Assembly (NCBI RefSeq): GCF_003990975.1
Contig: NZ_RZJR01000003.1
Coordinates: 310,001-374,000 of the forward strand
Source of the DNA: Cohnella sp. AR92
GTDB taxonomy: Bacteria; Bacillota; Bacilli; Paenibacillales; Paenibacillaceae
Length of the DNA: 64,000 nucleotides
Direction of reading: 5' to 3'
A program made the translations under genes and the position numbers. Each line of letters begins with the position of its first letter. The stretch's first letter is position 1. The notes below the pieces were generated by a model. The model searched no databases. It saw nothing but the letters and a program-made list of their open reading frames with translations, and was not told where the DNA came from. Shown piece after piece: positions 33,988-43,548 of the stretch.

Positions 33988-34527
33988 ATGGGAAGAGCGA
34001 AAGCGGGCTTGCTGCTCGCGTCTGTCAGCATGCTGGCCGTGCTCCTGCTCGCGCAGCTGTCCAAGCTCGGAGGGCAGATGGAAGCGCATCGTCCGGCGCC
34101 GGCCGTCTTCGCGCCGATGTCGGTGCAGACGATGACCAAGGAGAGCATGGTTGACGCGTTCGCGGGACTGAGGCTGGAATCGAAGCTGAGCAGGCTGACT
34201 TGGGAGAACGGCATTCTGACGGTCGATTTGACGGCGGGGGAAGGGCGCGGCGCCCGTCTCGCAATCTGGGAAGACGCGGCATCCCTCGTCGATCTCTGCT
34301 TCGTCAAAGTACATAATGTTCGGCAGCTATTGATTCGAGTGTTCGAGGATTCGCAAGGCAAGAAAACCATGCTGCTGTCCGCGGATACGCGGGCGAGGGA
34401 CTGGGACGTCGAGAATCTCGTTCTGCTGCAGCGGCCCATTCGCTCGATGGAACCGGAATGGGCGGGTAAATTAAGGGCTGAATGGACCCGCGCTGGCGAG
34501 GGTTGGAAGAGAGATTTTGCGAAATAA
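33988..34527 (+). CDS. Exported hypothetical protein
   Basis: A 179-aa protein with a basic N-terminus and one membrane helix or signal (about 7-25). It lacks a lipobox. The rest is a small mixed alpha/beta domain with no motif I recognise. It starts with ATG after AAGGCGGG. It lies between mtrB and hepS. A regulator of GerM-like or sporulation type is possible, but nothing proves it. Confidence 0.65.
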   Translation: MGRAKAGLLLASVSMLAVLLLAQLSKLGGQMEAHRPAPAVFAPMSVQTMTKESMVDAFAGLRLESKLSRLTWENGILTVDLTAGEGRGARLAIWEDAASLVDLCFVKVHNVRQLLIRVFEDSQGKKTMLLSADTRARDWDVENLVLLQRPIRSMEPEWAGKLRAEWTRAGEGWKRDFAK

Positions 34528-34627
34528 TGAAAAGAACAAGACATTTATGCGGACAACGTACGGATATGGTATAATTGTTGCCATGCAAACGGACCGGTGC
34601 GCTCGTTTATTGCTCGGAGGCTGAATA

Positions 34628-35506
34628 ATGACACGTAACCATTTGGCACAAATGGCCCAGAAGTACATGGACTATGATATGATAACCCTTCATACGGACG
34701 TTCCGGAGATGCCGGAAGGAAGGATCCGGCTGCTTCACGCGATGCTCGCTCACCAGCCCGCGGCAGTCACGCACAAGGATCTCCTCGCGGTAGTCACCTC
34801 TCTCGTCCAGATGGGGCTGGACATTCACGATCAAGTCGACAATGAGACCGGCGGTTCCAGCGGCGGTATGAAAGTCATGCGATCCCGTCAGATGAAAGTG
34901 CTTGCCGGAGACTATTTCAGCGGACGCTTCTATCATCTTCTGTCCCAAGCCGGACAGATCGATATGGTAAGGCGAATGGGAGAGGCGATCTGCGACCTGA
35001 ACCGGGTGAAGGTACTTTTCTATTCCAAGATGAAGCAGATGAAGCTGAACGCGGAGGAATACCTGCGCCATGGCTCGGAGATCAAATCCGGCCTGTTCCT
35101 GTCTTTTACTCATCTGATGAGCGGATTGTACCAAAGAATGTGGCCGGAGATGATCGAGCGCTTCACGCGATGCGAGCTGCTCGTTCAGGAGCTGGCTAGC
35201 GCGGATAAGCCGAGCGCTTCGACGCGCGGCTGGGGAATCTGGCACATTCTTCAAGAGGGCAATGAAGAGGATAAGCGCACGATCGTGGATGAACACGCGG
35301 ATCCGAGCGTTAAGGCGCAGCTCCTCGCGAAGTATTCCGTTGCGGAGAAGCTGGGAGATCTTCTGCAGCAAGCGGTTAACCAGCTGCTGCAGACGATTCA
35401 GAAGCTGCCCTCGGACAAGTTGGCGAAGGAGCTGCAGCAGCTGATGGAGCCTTTCATGACATGGCTGGGACCCGTTCCCGCTGCAGGAATTAAAGAGCTG
35501 GGGTGA
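34628..35506 (+). CDS. hepS: Heptaprenyl diphosphate synthase component I
   Basis: HepS is the small regulatory subunit that, with HepT, makes the C35 side chain of menaquinone-7. It is all-helical, with the HEPPP_synt_1 pattern: a conserved His/Asp-rich stretch LVQMGLDIHDQVD (about 55-67) and VLAGDYFSGRFYHLLS (about 95-110), a mimic of the chain-length synthase fold without DDxxD motifs. It has 292 aa. It starts a cluster hepS-menG-mqnP-ubiX-mqnA-hepT read in one direction. A TATAAT lies at 34570-34575. Confidence 0.9.
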   Translation: MTRNHLAQMAQKYMDYDMITLHTDVPEMPEGRIRLLHAMLAHQPAAVTHKDLLAVVTSLVQMGLDIHDQVDNETGGSSGGMKVMRSRQMKVLAGDYFSGRFYHLLSQAGQIDMVRRMGEAICDLNRVKVLFYSKMKQMKLNAEEYLRHGSEIKSGLFLSFTHLMSGLYQRMWPEMIERFTRCELLVQELASADKPSASTRGWGIWHILQEGNEEDKRTIVDEHADPSVKAQLLAKYSVAEKLGDLLQQAVNQLLQTIQKLPSDKLAKELQQLMEPFMTWLGPVPAAGIKELG

Positions 35507-35512
35507 CGGTAG

Positions 35513-36235
35513 ATGATGAGTTCCAACTCCGATAAGAGCCACGTGCATTCCGTATTCGAGAGCATTGCGCCGAAGTATGACATGATGAACGACATTATCA
35601 GCTTCCGCAGGCATAAGGCGTGGCGCCGATTTACGATGCGCAAGATGGATTTGAAGCCGGGCGAAAGCGCGCTCGACTTGTGCTGCGGCACTTGCGACTG
35701 GACGATCGACCTGGCCAAGGCCAGCGACAGCGGGCAGGTTGTCGGTCTCGATTTCAGCCATAACATGCTGGAGATCGGCAGAAACAAGCTGAAGAAGCTT
35801 GACCTCGACAAGAAGATCGAGCTCGTGCAAGGCAACGCGATGGAGCTGCCGTTTCCGGACAACACTTTCGATTACGTGACGATCGGTTTCGGCCTGCGCA
35901 ACGTTCCGGACATTCGCCAGGTGTTGAGAGAGATGGAGCGCGTCGTGAAGCCGGGCGGCAAGGTCGTCTGCCTCGAATGCTCGAAGCCGAGCTGGCAGCC
36001 GTTCAAGTTCTTCTTTAACTTGTACTTCTCGAAGATCATGCCCCTCTTGGGCAAATGGTTCGTAAAAAGCTATGAGCAGTACCGATGGCTACCGGAATCT
36101 CTCGTGAACTTCCCTGATCTTCAGCAGCTTGCGGAGATGTTCCGGGAGGCGGGCCTGCGCAACGTTCGCGCTTATCCGCTGACAGGCGGCGTGGCGGCGC
36201 TGCACGTCGGAACGAAAGGGACAATGGAATCATGA
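35513..36235 (+). CDS. menG: Demethylmenaquinone methyltransferase
   Basis: MenG/UbiE methylates demethylmenaquinone with S-adenosylmethionine, the last step to menaquinone. The SAM-binding motif is [15 protein letters not shown] (about 53-67; the usual GTGD is GTCD here), followed by GLDFSHNML and the family signatures [10 protein letters not shown] and [13 protein letters not shown]. It has 240 aa. It overlaps the next gene by four bases. Both futalosine and classical pathways end with this enzyme. Confidence 0.94.
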   Translation: MMSSNSDKSHVHSVFESIAPKYDMMNDIISFRRHKAWRRFTMRKMDLKPGESALDLCCGTCDWTIDLAKASDSGQVVGLDFSHNMLEIGRNKLKKLDLDKKIELVQGNAMELPFPDNTFDYVTIGFGLRNVPDIRQVLREMERVVKPGGKVVCLECSKPSWQPFKFFFNLYFSKIMPLLGKWFVKSYEQYRWLPESLVNFPDLQQLAEMFREAGLRNVRAYPLTGGVAALHVGTKGTMES

Positions 36236-37107
36236 TTCGCAAAATCAAAATCTTTCTCGAAATGATTAAGTTCGAACATACGATCTTTGCTTTGCCCTTC
36301 GCTTACGTCGGGACGATCTTAGGGGCGGTTACCGAGAACCACCAGCTGCCGAGCTGGGCGCAGTGCGGCTGGATTCTCATGGCGATGGTCGGCGCGCGCA
36401 GCGCCGCAATGGGCCTCAATCGCGTCATTGACCGGGCGATCGACGCCCGCAATCCCCGCACGGAGAAGAGAGCGATTCCCGCCGGACTGCTGAAGGCGGG
36501 AGAGGTCGTTCTCTTCATTGTTGTTTCGTTCGTCCTCTTATTCTGGGCGGCTTCGCAGCTCAACAGCTTAGCGATGAAGCTGCTTCCGATCGCGGTATTC
36601 TTCACGGTCTTCTATTCTTATACCAAGCGCTTCACCTGGCTGTGCCACGTGTTTCTCGGGATTACGTTAGGCCTTGCTCCTCTGGGGGGCTGGGTTGCCG
36701 TGACCGGAACGATCTCGCTTCCGGCGCTCGTGCTGTTTGCCACCGTCGCCTTGTGGACGGCCGGCTTCGATGTGATCTATTCTTGCCAGGATATCGACGT
36801 TGACCGCAAGGAAGGGCTCAACTCGATTCCCGCCCGCTTCGGAGTCGCCGGGGCTCTTCGGATCGCCCGCGCCTTCCACTTCCTGACCATCATCGGGTTC
36901 GTCGCGCTGCTTGCGCTTACCGATCTGAGCTGGTGGTATCTGATCGGAACCGTGATCTCCGCAGGGCTCCTGTTCTATGAACACCGGCTGGTGACCCCCG
37001 AAGACTTGAGCAAGCTGCAGGCCGCGTTCTTCACGATGAACGGGGTTCTCAGCTCGGTCGTCTTCGTCTTTACCTTTATCGATCTTGTGCTGGTGAGATC
37101 GTGGTAA
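36232..37107 (+). CDS. mqnP: UbiA-family prenyltransferase (MqnP-like)
   Basis: A membrane prenyltransferase with about eight helices and both Asp-rich metal motifs: [12 protein letters not shown] (about 63-74) and [11 protein letters not shown] (about 184-194). UbiA homologs next to MqnA and a UbiX-like gene attach the prenyl chain in the futalosine menaquinone route. Alternatives are MenA or UbiA itself, but ubiquinone is not expected here. It has 291 aa. It overlaps menG and the following gene. Confidence 0.85.
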   Translation: MIRKIKIFLEMIKFEHTIFALPFAYVGTILGAVTENHQLPSWAQCGWILMAMVGARSAAMGLNRVIDRAIDARNPRTEKRAIPAGLLKAGEVVLFIVVSFVLLFWAASQLNSLAMKLLPIAVFFTVFYSYTKRFTWLCHVFLGITLGLAPLGGWVAVTGTISLPALVLFATVALWTAGFDVIYSCQDIDVDRKEGLNSIPARFGVAGALRIARAFHFLTIIGFVALLALTDLSWWYLIGTVISAGLLFYEHRLVTPEDLSKLQAAFFTMNGVLSSVVFVFTFIDLVLVRSW

Positions 37108-37727
37108 CGGAACAAGGCAAAGAGCCTCGGAGGTGGGTCGTCGGCTGGACGGGGGCTAGCGGGGCTATCTACGGAGTCAAGCTGTGCAAGGAGCTTCTGG
37201 CCGCCGGAGTCGAGGTTCATCTGGTCGTAAGCGATGCCGGCTGGCGCGTCCTGAAGGAAGAGCTGGGATGGGACGCCGCTAGACGGCAGGAAGCGTTGAA
37301 GACGGGGTTGGGCTTGGGTTTGGGAGAGGAATCGCTCCTGCGCTATTACCCGAATGGCGATATCGGGGCCGCCATTGCGAGCGGCTCCTTCCGGTGCGAG
37401 GGAATGGTCGTCGTTCCATGCTCGATGGGCTCGCTGTCCGCGATCGCCCACGGCACGGCGGATAATCTGCTGACGCGCGCGGCGGATGTGGCATTGAAGG
37501 AAGGCCGACCGCTCTTGTTGGTGCCGCGCGAGACGCCTCTGAGCGCGATCCATCTGGAGAATCTGCTCAAGCTCGCTCGGCTTGGCGTCAGGATCATCCC
37601 GGCAATGCCGGCCTTCTATTACGGTCCTCAGACGCTGGAGGACGCCGTCGATTTCGTCGTCGGCAAGATTATGGATGGAATGAACGTTCCGCACCGATTA
37701 TTCAGAAGGTGGGGAGAAAGCCAATGA
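37101..37727 (+). CDS. ubiX: UbiX-family flavin prenyltransferase
   Basis: This enzyme makes prenylated FMN, the cofactor of UbiD-type decarboxylases. The FMN-binding motif GASGAIYG is near residue 19, with the later CSMGSLSAIAHGTADNLLTRAADV and PRETPLSAIHLENLL segments. It has 208 aa and a GTG start, overlapping mqnP by seven bases. In the futalosine pathway such proteins serve the decarboxylation of the prenylated naphthoate (MqnM role). The UbiD-like partner is not in the window. Confidence 0.88.
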   Translation: MVTEQGKEPRRWVVGWTGASGAIYGVKLCKELLAAGVEVHLVVSDAGWRVLKEELGWDAARRQEALKTGLGLGLGEESLLRYYPNGDIGAAIASGSFRCEGMVVVPCSMGSLSAIAHGTADNLLTRAADVALKEGRPLLLVPRETPLSAIHLENLLKLARLGVRIIPAMPAFYYGPQTLEDAVDFVVGKIMDGMNVPHRLFRRWGESQ

Positions 37728-38578
37728 CAACATTAGAATCCCGTCCGCTTCGGATCGGGAGAATCGATTACACGAACGTATGGCCGATCTTCCACGGTTT
37801 TGACGAGACCCGCTTGGATTGCGAGGCCGAGATCGTCTATGGGATGCCGGCCGAGCTCAACCGCAAGCTGAGAGACGGAGAGATCGACGTCGCCGCCGTC
37901 TCTTCGTTCGCTTATGGATTGAACAGCGATCAATACCTGCTGCTGCCGGACTTGTCCGTCAGCGCGTCAGGCACCGTTCAATCGCTGCTGCTCTTTCTGA
38001 AGTCGCCGCTTGAGAAAGTCCGATTCGGCAAGATCATGCTGGCTTCGACTTCCGCGACGACGGTCAATCTGCTGAAGATCGTCATGGAGAAGTTCTTCGG
38101 CGGTCAACCGGAATACGAAGTGGCGGAGCCGAACCTGGAAGCGATGCTGGAGAAGGCCGATGCCGCGCTGCTGATCGGGGATCATGCGATTCGCGCCTCG
38201 TGGGAGGATCACGGCTACCGCGTGCTTGACTTGGGAGAGCTATGGAACGCATGGACCGGCCTTGGCATGACGTTCGCCGTCTGGGCGGTGCGCAGAGACG
38301 CCGCGAAGCTCCGGCCGGAAGCGATCGCTTCGATCTATCGGGAGCTCTCGGTCTGCAAGCGGCGCAATGCCTCCGACAGAGAGCCGATCATTCGCGAAGC
38401 CGTGCGCCGCATCGGCGGAACTCCATCGTATTGGCAAGGCTACTTCGATGGCTTGAGCCATGGCTTCGGCGCCCGGGAGCAAGCGGGGCTGTCGCTTTAC
38501 TTCCAATATGCCCTCGAGCTGGGCTTGATGGACGCCCCCGTACTTATGGAGCGCTGGTCGGATTCCATTCACGCATAG
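37724..38578 (+). CDS. mqnA: Chorismate dehydratase MqnA
   Basis: MqnA removes water from chorismate to give 3-enolpyruvylbenzoate, the first committed step of the futalosine menaquinone pathway. It has a binding-protein-like fold, with the N-terminal RIGRIDYTNVWPIF, the conserved SSFAYGLN and LLIGDHAI segments. It has 284 aa from ATG 37724, after GGGGAG and overlapping the ubiX stop. Its place inside the hep cluster and near the aro genes supports the call over other solute-binding-like proteins. Confidence 0.88.
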   Translation: MTTLESRPLRIGRIDYTNVWPIFHGFDETRLDCEAEIVYGMPAELNRKLRDGEIDVAAVSSFAYGLNSDQYLLLPDLSVSASGTVQSLLLFLKSPLEKVRFGKIMLASTSATTVNLLKIVMEKFFGGQPEYEVAEPNLEAMLEKADAALLIGDHAIRASWEDHGYRVLDLGELWNAWTGLGMTFAVWAVRRDAAKLRPEAIASIYRELSVCKRRNASDREPIIREAVRRIGGTPSYWQGYFDGLSHGFGAREQAGLSLYFQYALELGLMDAPVLMERWSDSIHA

Positions 38579-38610
38579 AGCACGCTATCCTCGTTACCGA
38601 AGGTGAACCT

Positions 38611-39588
38611 ATGAATTTATTAAAGCTGTACGCATCCCTTAAATCAGAACTTCAATCGATTGAAGACTCTCTGGCCGACAGCGTCTCCTCCGAGCTGGAG
38701 CTGCTGGACGAATCGGCCAAGCATCTTCTGAAGGCAGGGGGCAAGCGACTGCGTCCCGTCTTCGTTCTGCTCGCCGGCAAGTTCGGCGATTACTCGCTGG
38801 ATCGCTTGAAGAAAGTCGCGGTTCCTCTTGAATTGATCCATATGGCTTCGCTCGTTCACGATGATGTCATCGACGATGCGAACACGAGACGCGGACAGCC
38901 GACGGTCAAGGCGAAGTGGGACAATCGGATCGCGATGTTCACCGGGGATTACATACATGGCAAAGCGCTTGTCGTCGCAGGGCAATTGGAGGATGCTCGA
39001 ATCCACCGCATTTTGTCCGGCGCCATCGTTCAGATGTGCATCGGGGAGATGGAGCAGATTCGCGACTTCTTCAACACCGAGCAGAGCACTCGCAACTATC
39101 TGCTGCGTATTCGCCGCAAGACGGCCCTCCTGATCGCGATCAGCTGCCAGCTAGGCGCGATCGCCGCCGGGGCTCCGGATCGGGTGAGCAACGCTTTGTA
39201 CCGCTTCGGTTACCAGGTAGGCATGGCGTTCCAGATTACGGACGACCTGCTCGATCTGTGCGGAACCGAGAAAGCGATCGGCAAGCCGCCGGGAAGCGAC
39301 CTGCGCCAGGGCAACATCACGCTGCCCGTTCTCTTCGCTCTGCAAGAGGAGAAGCTTAGGGAGCCGCTTCTCCAAGAGATCGCAATCATTCGGGCGGCGG
39401 ACGCCGGAGAGGTCTCTTCGGCGGCGGCCGTCAAGCTCGTTCGATCGAGCGCCGGAATCCGCGAATCGGAGAAGCTGGCGGATCGCTACATCGCCAAAGC
39501 GCTCGGAGAGCTCGATCATCTGCCGAATATTCCGGCCAAGCGGAATCTGGCCGAGATTGCCAAGTTTGTGGCGCAGAGAAGCTACTGA
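38611..39588 (+). CDS. hepT: Heptaprenyl diphosphate synthase component II
   Basis: HepT is the catalytic subunit of C35 heptaprenyl diphosphate synthase. The first Asp-rich motif is HDDVIDDANTRRG (about 85-97) and the second DDLLDLCG (about 210). The segment GGKRLRPV near residue 45 binds diphosphate. It has 325 aa from ATG 38611 after AAGGTGAA. A longer frame from 38242 runs inside mqnA and is rejected. Unlike in Bacillus, three genes (mqnP, ubiX, mqnA) separate menG and hepT. Confidence 0.94.
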   Translation: MNLLKLYASLKSELQSIEDSLADSVSSELELLDESAKHLLKAGGKRLRPVFVLLAGKFGDYSLDRLKKVAVPLELIHMASLVHDDVIDDANTRRGQPTVKAKWDNRIAMFTGDYIHGKALVVAGQLEDARIHRILSGAIVQMCIGEMEQIRDFFNTEQSTRNYLLRIRRKTALLIAISCQLGAIAAGAPDRVSNALYRFGYQVGMAFQITDDLLDLCGTEKAIGKPPGSDLRQGNITLPVLFALQEEKLREPLLQEIAIIRAADAGEVSSAAAVKLVRSSAGIRESEKLADRYIAKALGELDHLPNIPAKRNLAEIAKFVAQRSY

Positions 39589-39633
39589 TTGTGGTAAAAT
39601 AAGAACATTACGGAATCAGAAGGAGGTCTTGGG

Positions 39634-40077
39634 ATGGAACGAACCTATCTCATGGTTAAGCCGGACGGCGTTCAGCGCGGGCTGATCGGAGAAATCGTCG
39701 GCAGGCTGGAGCGCAAAGGCCTTACGCTCGTCGGCGCGAAGCTCATGCGGGTTACGGACGAGCAGGCCAAGCGGCACTACGCGGAACATGAGGGCAAGGA
39801 CTTCTATAACCGGTTGATGACCTTCATCACGTCCGGTCCCGTATTCGCCATGGTATGGCAAGGGGATCAGGCCGTTTCGGCCGCAAGACAGCTGATCGGC
39901 AAGACGAATGGGCTGGAAGCCGCGCCGGGCACGATTCGCGGCGATTATGCGCTGCATACGAACTATAACCTGATCCATGGGTCCGATTCGGTGGAGAGCG
40001 CCGAACGGGAGATCGGCATTTTCTTCCAAGAGTCCGAGCTCGTAAGCTACGATAAAGTCATTCAAGTCTGGATTTAA
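39634..40077 (+). CDS. ndk: Nucleoside diphosphate kinase
   Basis: Ndk moves the gamma phosphate between nucleoside triphosphates and diphosphates. It has the N-terminal [14 protein letters not shown] and the active-site His in [16 protein letters not shown] near residue 115. It has 147 aa, the normal length, with ATG after AAGGAGGT. It follows hepT and precedes cheR, as in Bacillus. Confidence 0.97.
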   Translation: MERTYLMVKPDGVQRGLIGEIVGRLERKGLTLVGAKLMRVTDEQAKRHYAEHEGKDFYNRLMTFITSGPVFAMVWQGDQAVSAARQLIGKTNGLEAAPGTIRGDYALHTNYNLIHGSDSVESAEREIGIFFQESELVSYDKVIQVWI

Positions 40078-40116
40078 TCATAGGCATTTCGGCAGCGTAG
40101 AGGAGAGGGAGAAGCC

Positions 40117-40935
40117 ATGACGGAGCAAGGAGCAAGCCGCGTGACGGGATTGTCGGCGGAAGACGAGGATTTCGCCAGATTCATCGCGAATATCAAACGG
40201 TCGACGGCGATCGATCTGTCCCAGTACAAGGAGACGCAGATGCGCCGGCGTCTGACGACGCTTCGCATGAAGCACGGTTTCCCGAGCTTCGCCAAGTATT
40301 ACGAGGCGATCTCGTCGAATACGAAGCTGATGAACGAATTCCTGGATCGCATGACCATCAACGTATCCGAGTTCTGGCGCAATCCGAACCGCTGGCAGCT
40401 GCTCATGGATAAGTTTTTCCCCGCGATGCTGAAGCAGTCCCCTTCGCTCAACGTTTGGAGCGCGGCTTGTTCGACGGGAGAAGAGCCGTATACGATCGCG
40501 ATGATTCTGGACAAGCTCGGCGCGCTTTCCTCGTCCAAGATTCTCGCTACCGATCTGGACGAGGGCGTGATAGCGAAGGCGAAGATCGGCTCCTATCTGG
40601 AGAGGTCGCTTCGCGACGTCCCTCCCGATTTTCAAACGAAATATTTCCGCAAATCGGACGGAGCGTTTCTGGTCGACGATAAGTTGAAGCGGGCGATCCG
40701 CTACCAGAAGCAGAATCTGCTGACCGATCCGTTCGGCGAGCAGTTCGACTTGATTGTTTGCCGGAACGTGATGATCTACTTCACGGAGGATGCGAAGCAG
40801 CTGCTCTATGGCAAGTTCGCTCGCGCTCTTAAGCCGGGCGGCCTGCTGTTCGTCGGCAGCACGGAACAGATTTTCTCGCCTGGCCAGTACGGACTCGAGA
40901 CGGCGGATACGTTTTTCTATCGCCGCACGGTATGA
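40117..40935 (+). CDS. cheR: Chemotaxis protein methyltransferase CheR
   Basis: CheR methylates glutamates of chemoreceptors with S-adenosylmethionine. The N-terminal helical domain (about 15-85) includes the receptor-binding region, and the Rossmann SAM domain has WSAACSTGEEPYTIAM near 117 and LIVCRNVMIYF near 210. It has 272 aa. ATG follows GGAGAGGG. Together with ypfA it shows that the organism is probably motile. Confidence 0.95.
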   Translation: MTEQGASRVTGLSAEDEDFARFIANIKRSTAIDLSQYKETQMRRRLTTLRMKHGFPSFAKYYEAISSNTKLMNEFLDRMTINVSEFWRNPNRWQLLMDKFFPAMLKQSPSLNVWSAACSTGEEPYTIAMILDKLGALSSSKILATDLDEGVIAKAKIGSYLERSLRDVPPDFQTKYFRKSDGAFLVDDKLKRAIRYQKQNLLTDPFGEQFDLIVCRNVMIYFTEDAKQLLYGKFARALKPGGLLFVGSTEQIFSPGQYGLETADTFFYRRTV

Positions 40936-40989
40936 GATTAGCGATGGAGCGCGATACTAGAGATACCTATTCCCTTATGGAGGATCTCC

Positions 40990-41151
40990 ATGGACAAGCG
41001 CAAAGTGATTGCCGCTTACAGGCGCGGATTCATCTCCTCGCACGAATGCGCGCAAATCCTTGGACTCGACAACGTCGATCTGCTAGGCTTCGTACGCGAT
41101 ACGGCATCCGATTCCAAACCGGCCCTCTCGAAACAGTCCGTCAGAAGCTGA
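40990..41151 (+). CDS. Small hypothetical protein (53 aa)
   Basis: ATG 40990 follows TGGAGGAT and opens a 53-aa frame ending at TGA 41149-41151. The product is basic at the start (MDKRKVIAAYRRGF), then has a short helix-turn-helix-like pattern (SSHECAQILGLDNVDLL). Its stop codon sits in the loop side of the terminator hairpin at 41132-41160. No family is recognised. A competing view is a chance frame, but the ribosome site is good. Confidence 0.6.
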   Translation: MDKRKVIAAYRRGFISSHECAQILGLDNVDLLGFVRDTASDSKPALSKQSVRS

Positions 41152-41165
41152 CGGGCTGTTTTCTT
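41132..41165 (+). terminator. Intrinsic terminator overlapping the 53-aa ORF end
   Basis: Twelve-base arms 41132-41143 and 41149-41160 (one T-G position) around GAAGC, then TTCTTG. The right arm begins exactly at the stop codon. Confidence 0.75.
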
Positions 41166-41193
41166 GTCAAAACCTTTAAGGCTGTACTATAAT
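41164..41193 (+). promoter_or_regulatory. Promoter of aroC-aroB-aroH
   Basis: TTGTCA at 41164-41169 and TATAAT at 41188-41193, spacer 18 bases, placed right after the preceding terminator. Confidence 0.65.
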
Positions 41194-41257
41194 GAGACAT
41201 ACGTTATTGGGTTGAAGCGATAAAGCGTTCTGCAATTAGATAAGGGAGGACCCTCAA

Positions 41258-42427
41258 TTGAGTTTACGTTATTTGACCGCAGGAGAGACTCACGGACCAC
41301 AGCTTACCGCCATTATCGAAGGATTGCCTAGCAACCTCGAGCTTGATTTCGAGGCTTTGAACTTCCAACTGCTGCGCCGCCAGAAGGGCCATGGACGCGG
41401 ACGCCGCATGCAGATCGAGAAGGATACCGCCCAGATCGTCGGCGGCGTGCGCCACGGCCGCACGACGGGAGCTCCCGTCGCGATGGTTGTCGCCAACAAC
41501 GACTGGAAGCATTGGACTTCGGTCATGAACATCGAACCGATCGAAGGAAGCGACGAAGCCAAGCGCCGCATCCATCGTCCTCGTCCGGGCCACGCGGATC
41601 TGAACGGGGGCATTAAATACGAATTGAAGGATCTGCGCAACGTGCTGGAACGCTCCAGCGCTCGCGAGACGGCGGCGCGCGTAGCGGTTGGCGCGGTCGC
41701 TCGCCAGCTGCTCGCCGCCTTCGGGATCCGCGTGGCGGGCCACGTCGTCAAGATCGGCGGCATCAAGGCGCCGGCTCCTAATCTTCCGATCGACGAGCTG
41801 ATCGCCAGAACCGAGGACTCTCCGGTTCGCGTTACCGATCCGGAGACCGAAGCGAAGATGACGGCCCTGATCGACCAGACCAAAGCCGACGGTGATTCGA
41901 TCGGGGGCGTGGTGGAATGCATCGTCACCGGCTTGCCGGTCGGCCTCGGCAGCCACGTGCAATGGGACCGCAAGCTGGACGGTCGCATCGCGCAAGCGGT
42001 CGTCTCGATCAACGCGTTCAAGGGCGTGGAATTCGGCATCGGATTCGAAGCGGCCGACCTTCCAGGCTCCCAGGTGCACGACGAAATTCTGTATACGCCG
42101 GAGAAAGGCTACCATCGCGCAAGCAACCGTCTCGGCGGCTTCGAGGGCGGAATGACGAACGGCGAGCCGATTATCGTCCGCGGCGTCATGAAGCCGATCC
42201 CGACGCTGTATAAGCCTCTTCGCAGCGTTGATATCGACACCAAGGAGGCGTTCACGGCTCAAGTCGAACGCTCCGACGCCTGCGCCGTTCCGGCCGCTAG
42301 CGTCGTCATGGAGAGCGTCGTCGCCTGGGAGGTCGCGAAAGCGTTCCTCGAGAAGTTCGGCGGGGACTCGATGGAAGAGATTCGCGCGAATTACGACAAC
42401 TACCTGAGACAGGTGGCGGAATATTAA
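41258..42427 (+). CDS. aroC: Chorismate synthase
   Basis: AroC forms chorismate from 5-enolpyruvylshikimate-3-phosphate with reduced FMN. The family signatures GETHGP (about 8-13), RPGHADLNG (about 112-120) and [15 protein letters not shown] (about 134) are present. It has 389 aa and a TTG start after GGGAGGA. It shares one base with aroB (its stop ends at the A of the aroB ATG). Bacillus calls this gene aroF. Chorismate made here feeds trpE, aroH and, in this organism, mqnA. Confidence 0.97.
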   Translation: MSLRYLTAGETHGPQLTAIIEGLPSNLELDFEALNFQLLRRQKGHGRGRRMQIEKDTAQIVGGVRHGRTTGAPVAMVVANNDWKHWTSVMNIEPIEGSDEAKRRIHRPRPGHADLNGGIKYELKDLRNVLERSSARETAARVAVGAVARQLLAAFGIRVAGHVVKIGGIKAPAPNLPIDELIARTEDSPVRVTDPETEAKMTALIDQTKADGDSIGGVVECIVTGLPVGLGSHVQWDRKLDGRIAQAVVSINAFKGVEFGIGFEAADLPGSQVHDEILYTPEKGYHRASNRLGGFEGGMTNGEPIIVRGVMKPIPTLYKPLRSVDIDTKEAFTAQVERSDACAVPAASVVMESVVAWEVAKAFLEKFGGDSMEEIRANYDNYLRQVAEY

Positions 42428-43548
42428 TGGCAGCTTCGACGGAATTGCGAGAGCTGACGGTCGAGCTCGGCGAGAGATCCTACCCGATTCTAATCGGAAC
42501 GGGATTGCTTAAACAGACGGGAAGCCTCTTCGCACAGCGCGGCTTCCCGCTCAAGGCGCCGATCCTGCTCGTGACCGACTCGGCGGTTGAGCATCTCTAT
42601 GCGTCGGAGGTCGAGGAATCCCTGCGGGCTTCGGGCTATCAGGTGACGAGGGCGGTCGTCTCTTCCGGCGAGAAGTCGAAGTCGCTGGCCGTCTTCGACG
42701 ACCTCGTCACGGCTGCGCTGGAAGCCGGACTCGATCGCAAGTCGACGGTCATCGCCCTTGGCGGCGGAGTCGTCGGCGACCTGGCCGGCTTCGTGGCGGC
42801 CGCTTATATGCGAGGCATCCGCTTCGTGCAGATCCCGACGACGATACTGGCGCACGACAGCAGCGTCGGCGGCAAGGTGGCGGTCAATCACCGCCTCGCG
42901 AAGAACATCATCGGCGCGTTCCACCAGCCGGAATTCGTTCTCTACGATCTGGTCACGCTGAAGAGCTTGCCGTTGCGCGAGGTGCGGGCAGGCTACGCGG
43001 AAGTCATCAAGCACGGACTGATCTGGAACGAAGCCTTCGTGAAGTGGTGCGACGACCATTCCGAGCAGCTGCTGGCGCTTGACTCGGATTCGCTTGGCTA
43101 CGCCTTGTACGAAGGCTGCAAGGTCAAATCGATCGTCGTCTCCCGGGACGAGCGGGAGAACGACCTGCGAGCGATCCTGAATCTCGGCCACACGATCGGC
43201 CACGCGCTTGAAGCGGTCGCGGGCTACAACGAGCTGCTTCACGGCGAAGCGATCTCGATCGGCATGGTCGGATCCGCGCGCCTGGCGGAGAAGTTCGGCT
43301 ACGATTCCGGCATCGCGGCGGAGACGGAGCGTCTCTTCCGCAAGTTCGGCCTGCCGGTTCGCTTTCCGGCGCACTATTCTACCGATTCCATCATGGATGC
43401 CATGATGCACGACAAGAAGTTCGCAGAAGGCAAAATGGTGTTTGTCGTTCCGAAGGCGATCGGGGAAGTCGAGATTCGCAGCGACGTTCCCGTCGAGTGG
43501 GTACGAGACATCGTCGAAGGGCTTAAAGAGGAGGGCGCAAAGTCATGA
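42427..43548 (+). CDS. aroB: 3-dehydroquinate synthase
   Basis: AroB cyclises DAHP to 3-dehydroquinate with NAD and a divalent metal. Visible motifs are GGGVVGDLAGFVAA (NAD site, about 116), QIPTTILAHDSSVGGK, the metal residues in GYAEVIKHG and LNLGHTIGHALE (about 255) and LHGEAISIGM. It has 373 aa. It overlaps aroH by four bases. Confidence 0.97.
   Translation: MAASTELRELTVELGERSYPILIGTGLLKQTGSLFAQRGFPLKAPILLVTDSAVEHLYASEVEESLRASGYQVTRAVVSSGEKSKSLAVFDDLVTAALEAGLDRKSTVIALGGGVVGDLAGFVAAAYMRGIRFVQIPTTILAHDSSVGGKVAVNHRLAKNIIGAFHQPEFVLYDLVTLKSLPLREVRAGYAEVIKHGLIWNEAFVKWCDDHSEQLLALDSDSLGYALYEGCKVKSIVVSRDERENDLRAILNLGHTIGHALEAVAGYNELLHGEAISIGMVGSARLAEKFGYDSGIAAETERLFRKFGLPVRFPAHYSTDSIMDAMMHDKKFAEGKMVFVVPKAIGEVEIRSDVPVEWVRDIVEGLKEEGAKS

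Noticed and set aside
38242..38610. Long N-terminal extension of hepT
   Set aside because: The frame is open but lies in the mqnA coding sequence; the ATG at 38611 has a ribosome site and gives the normal HepT N-terminus.
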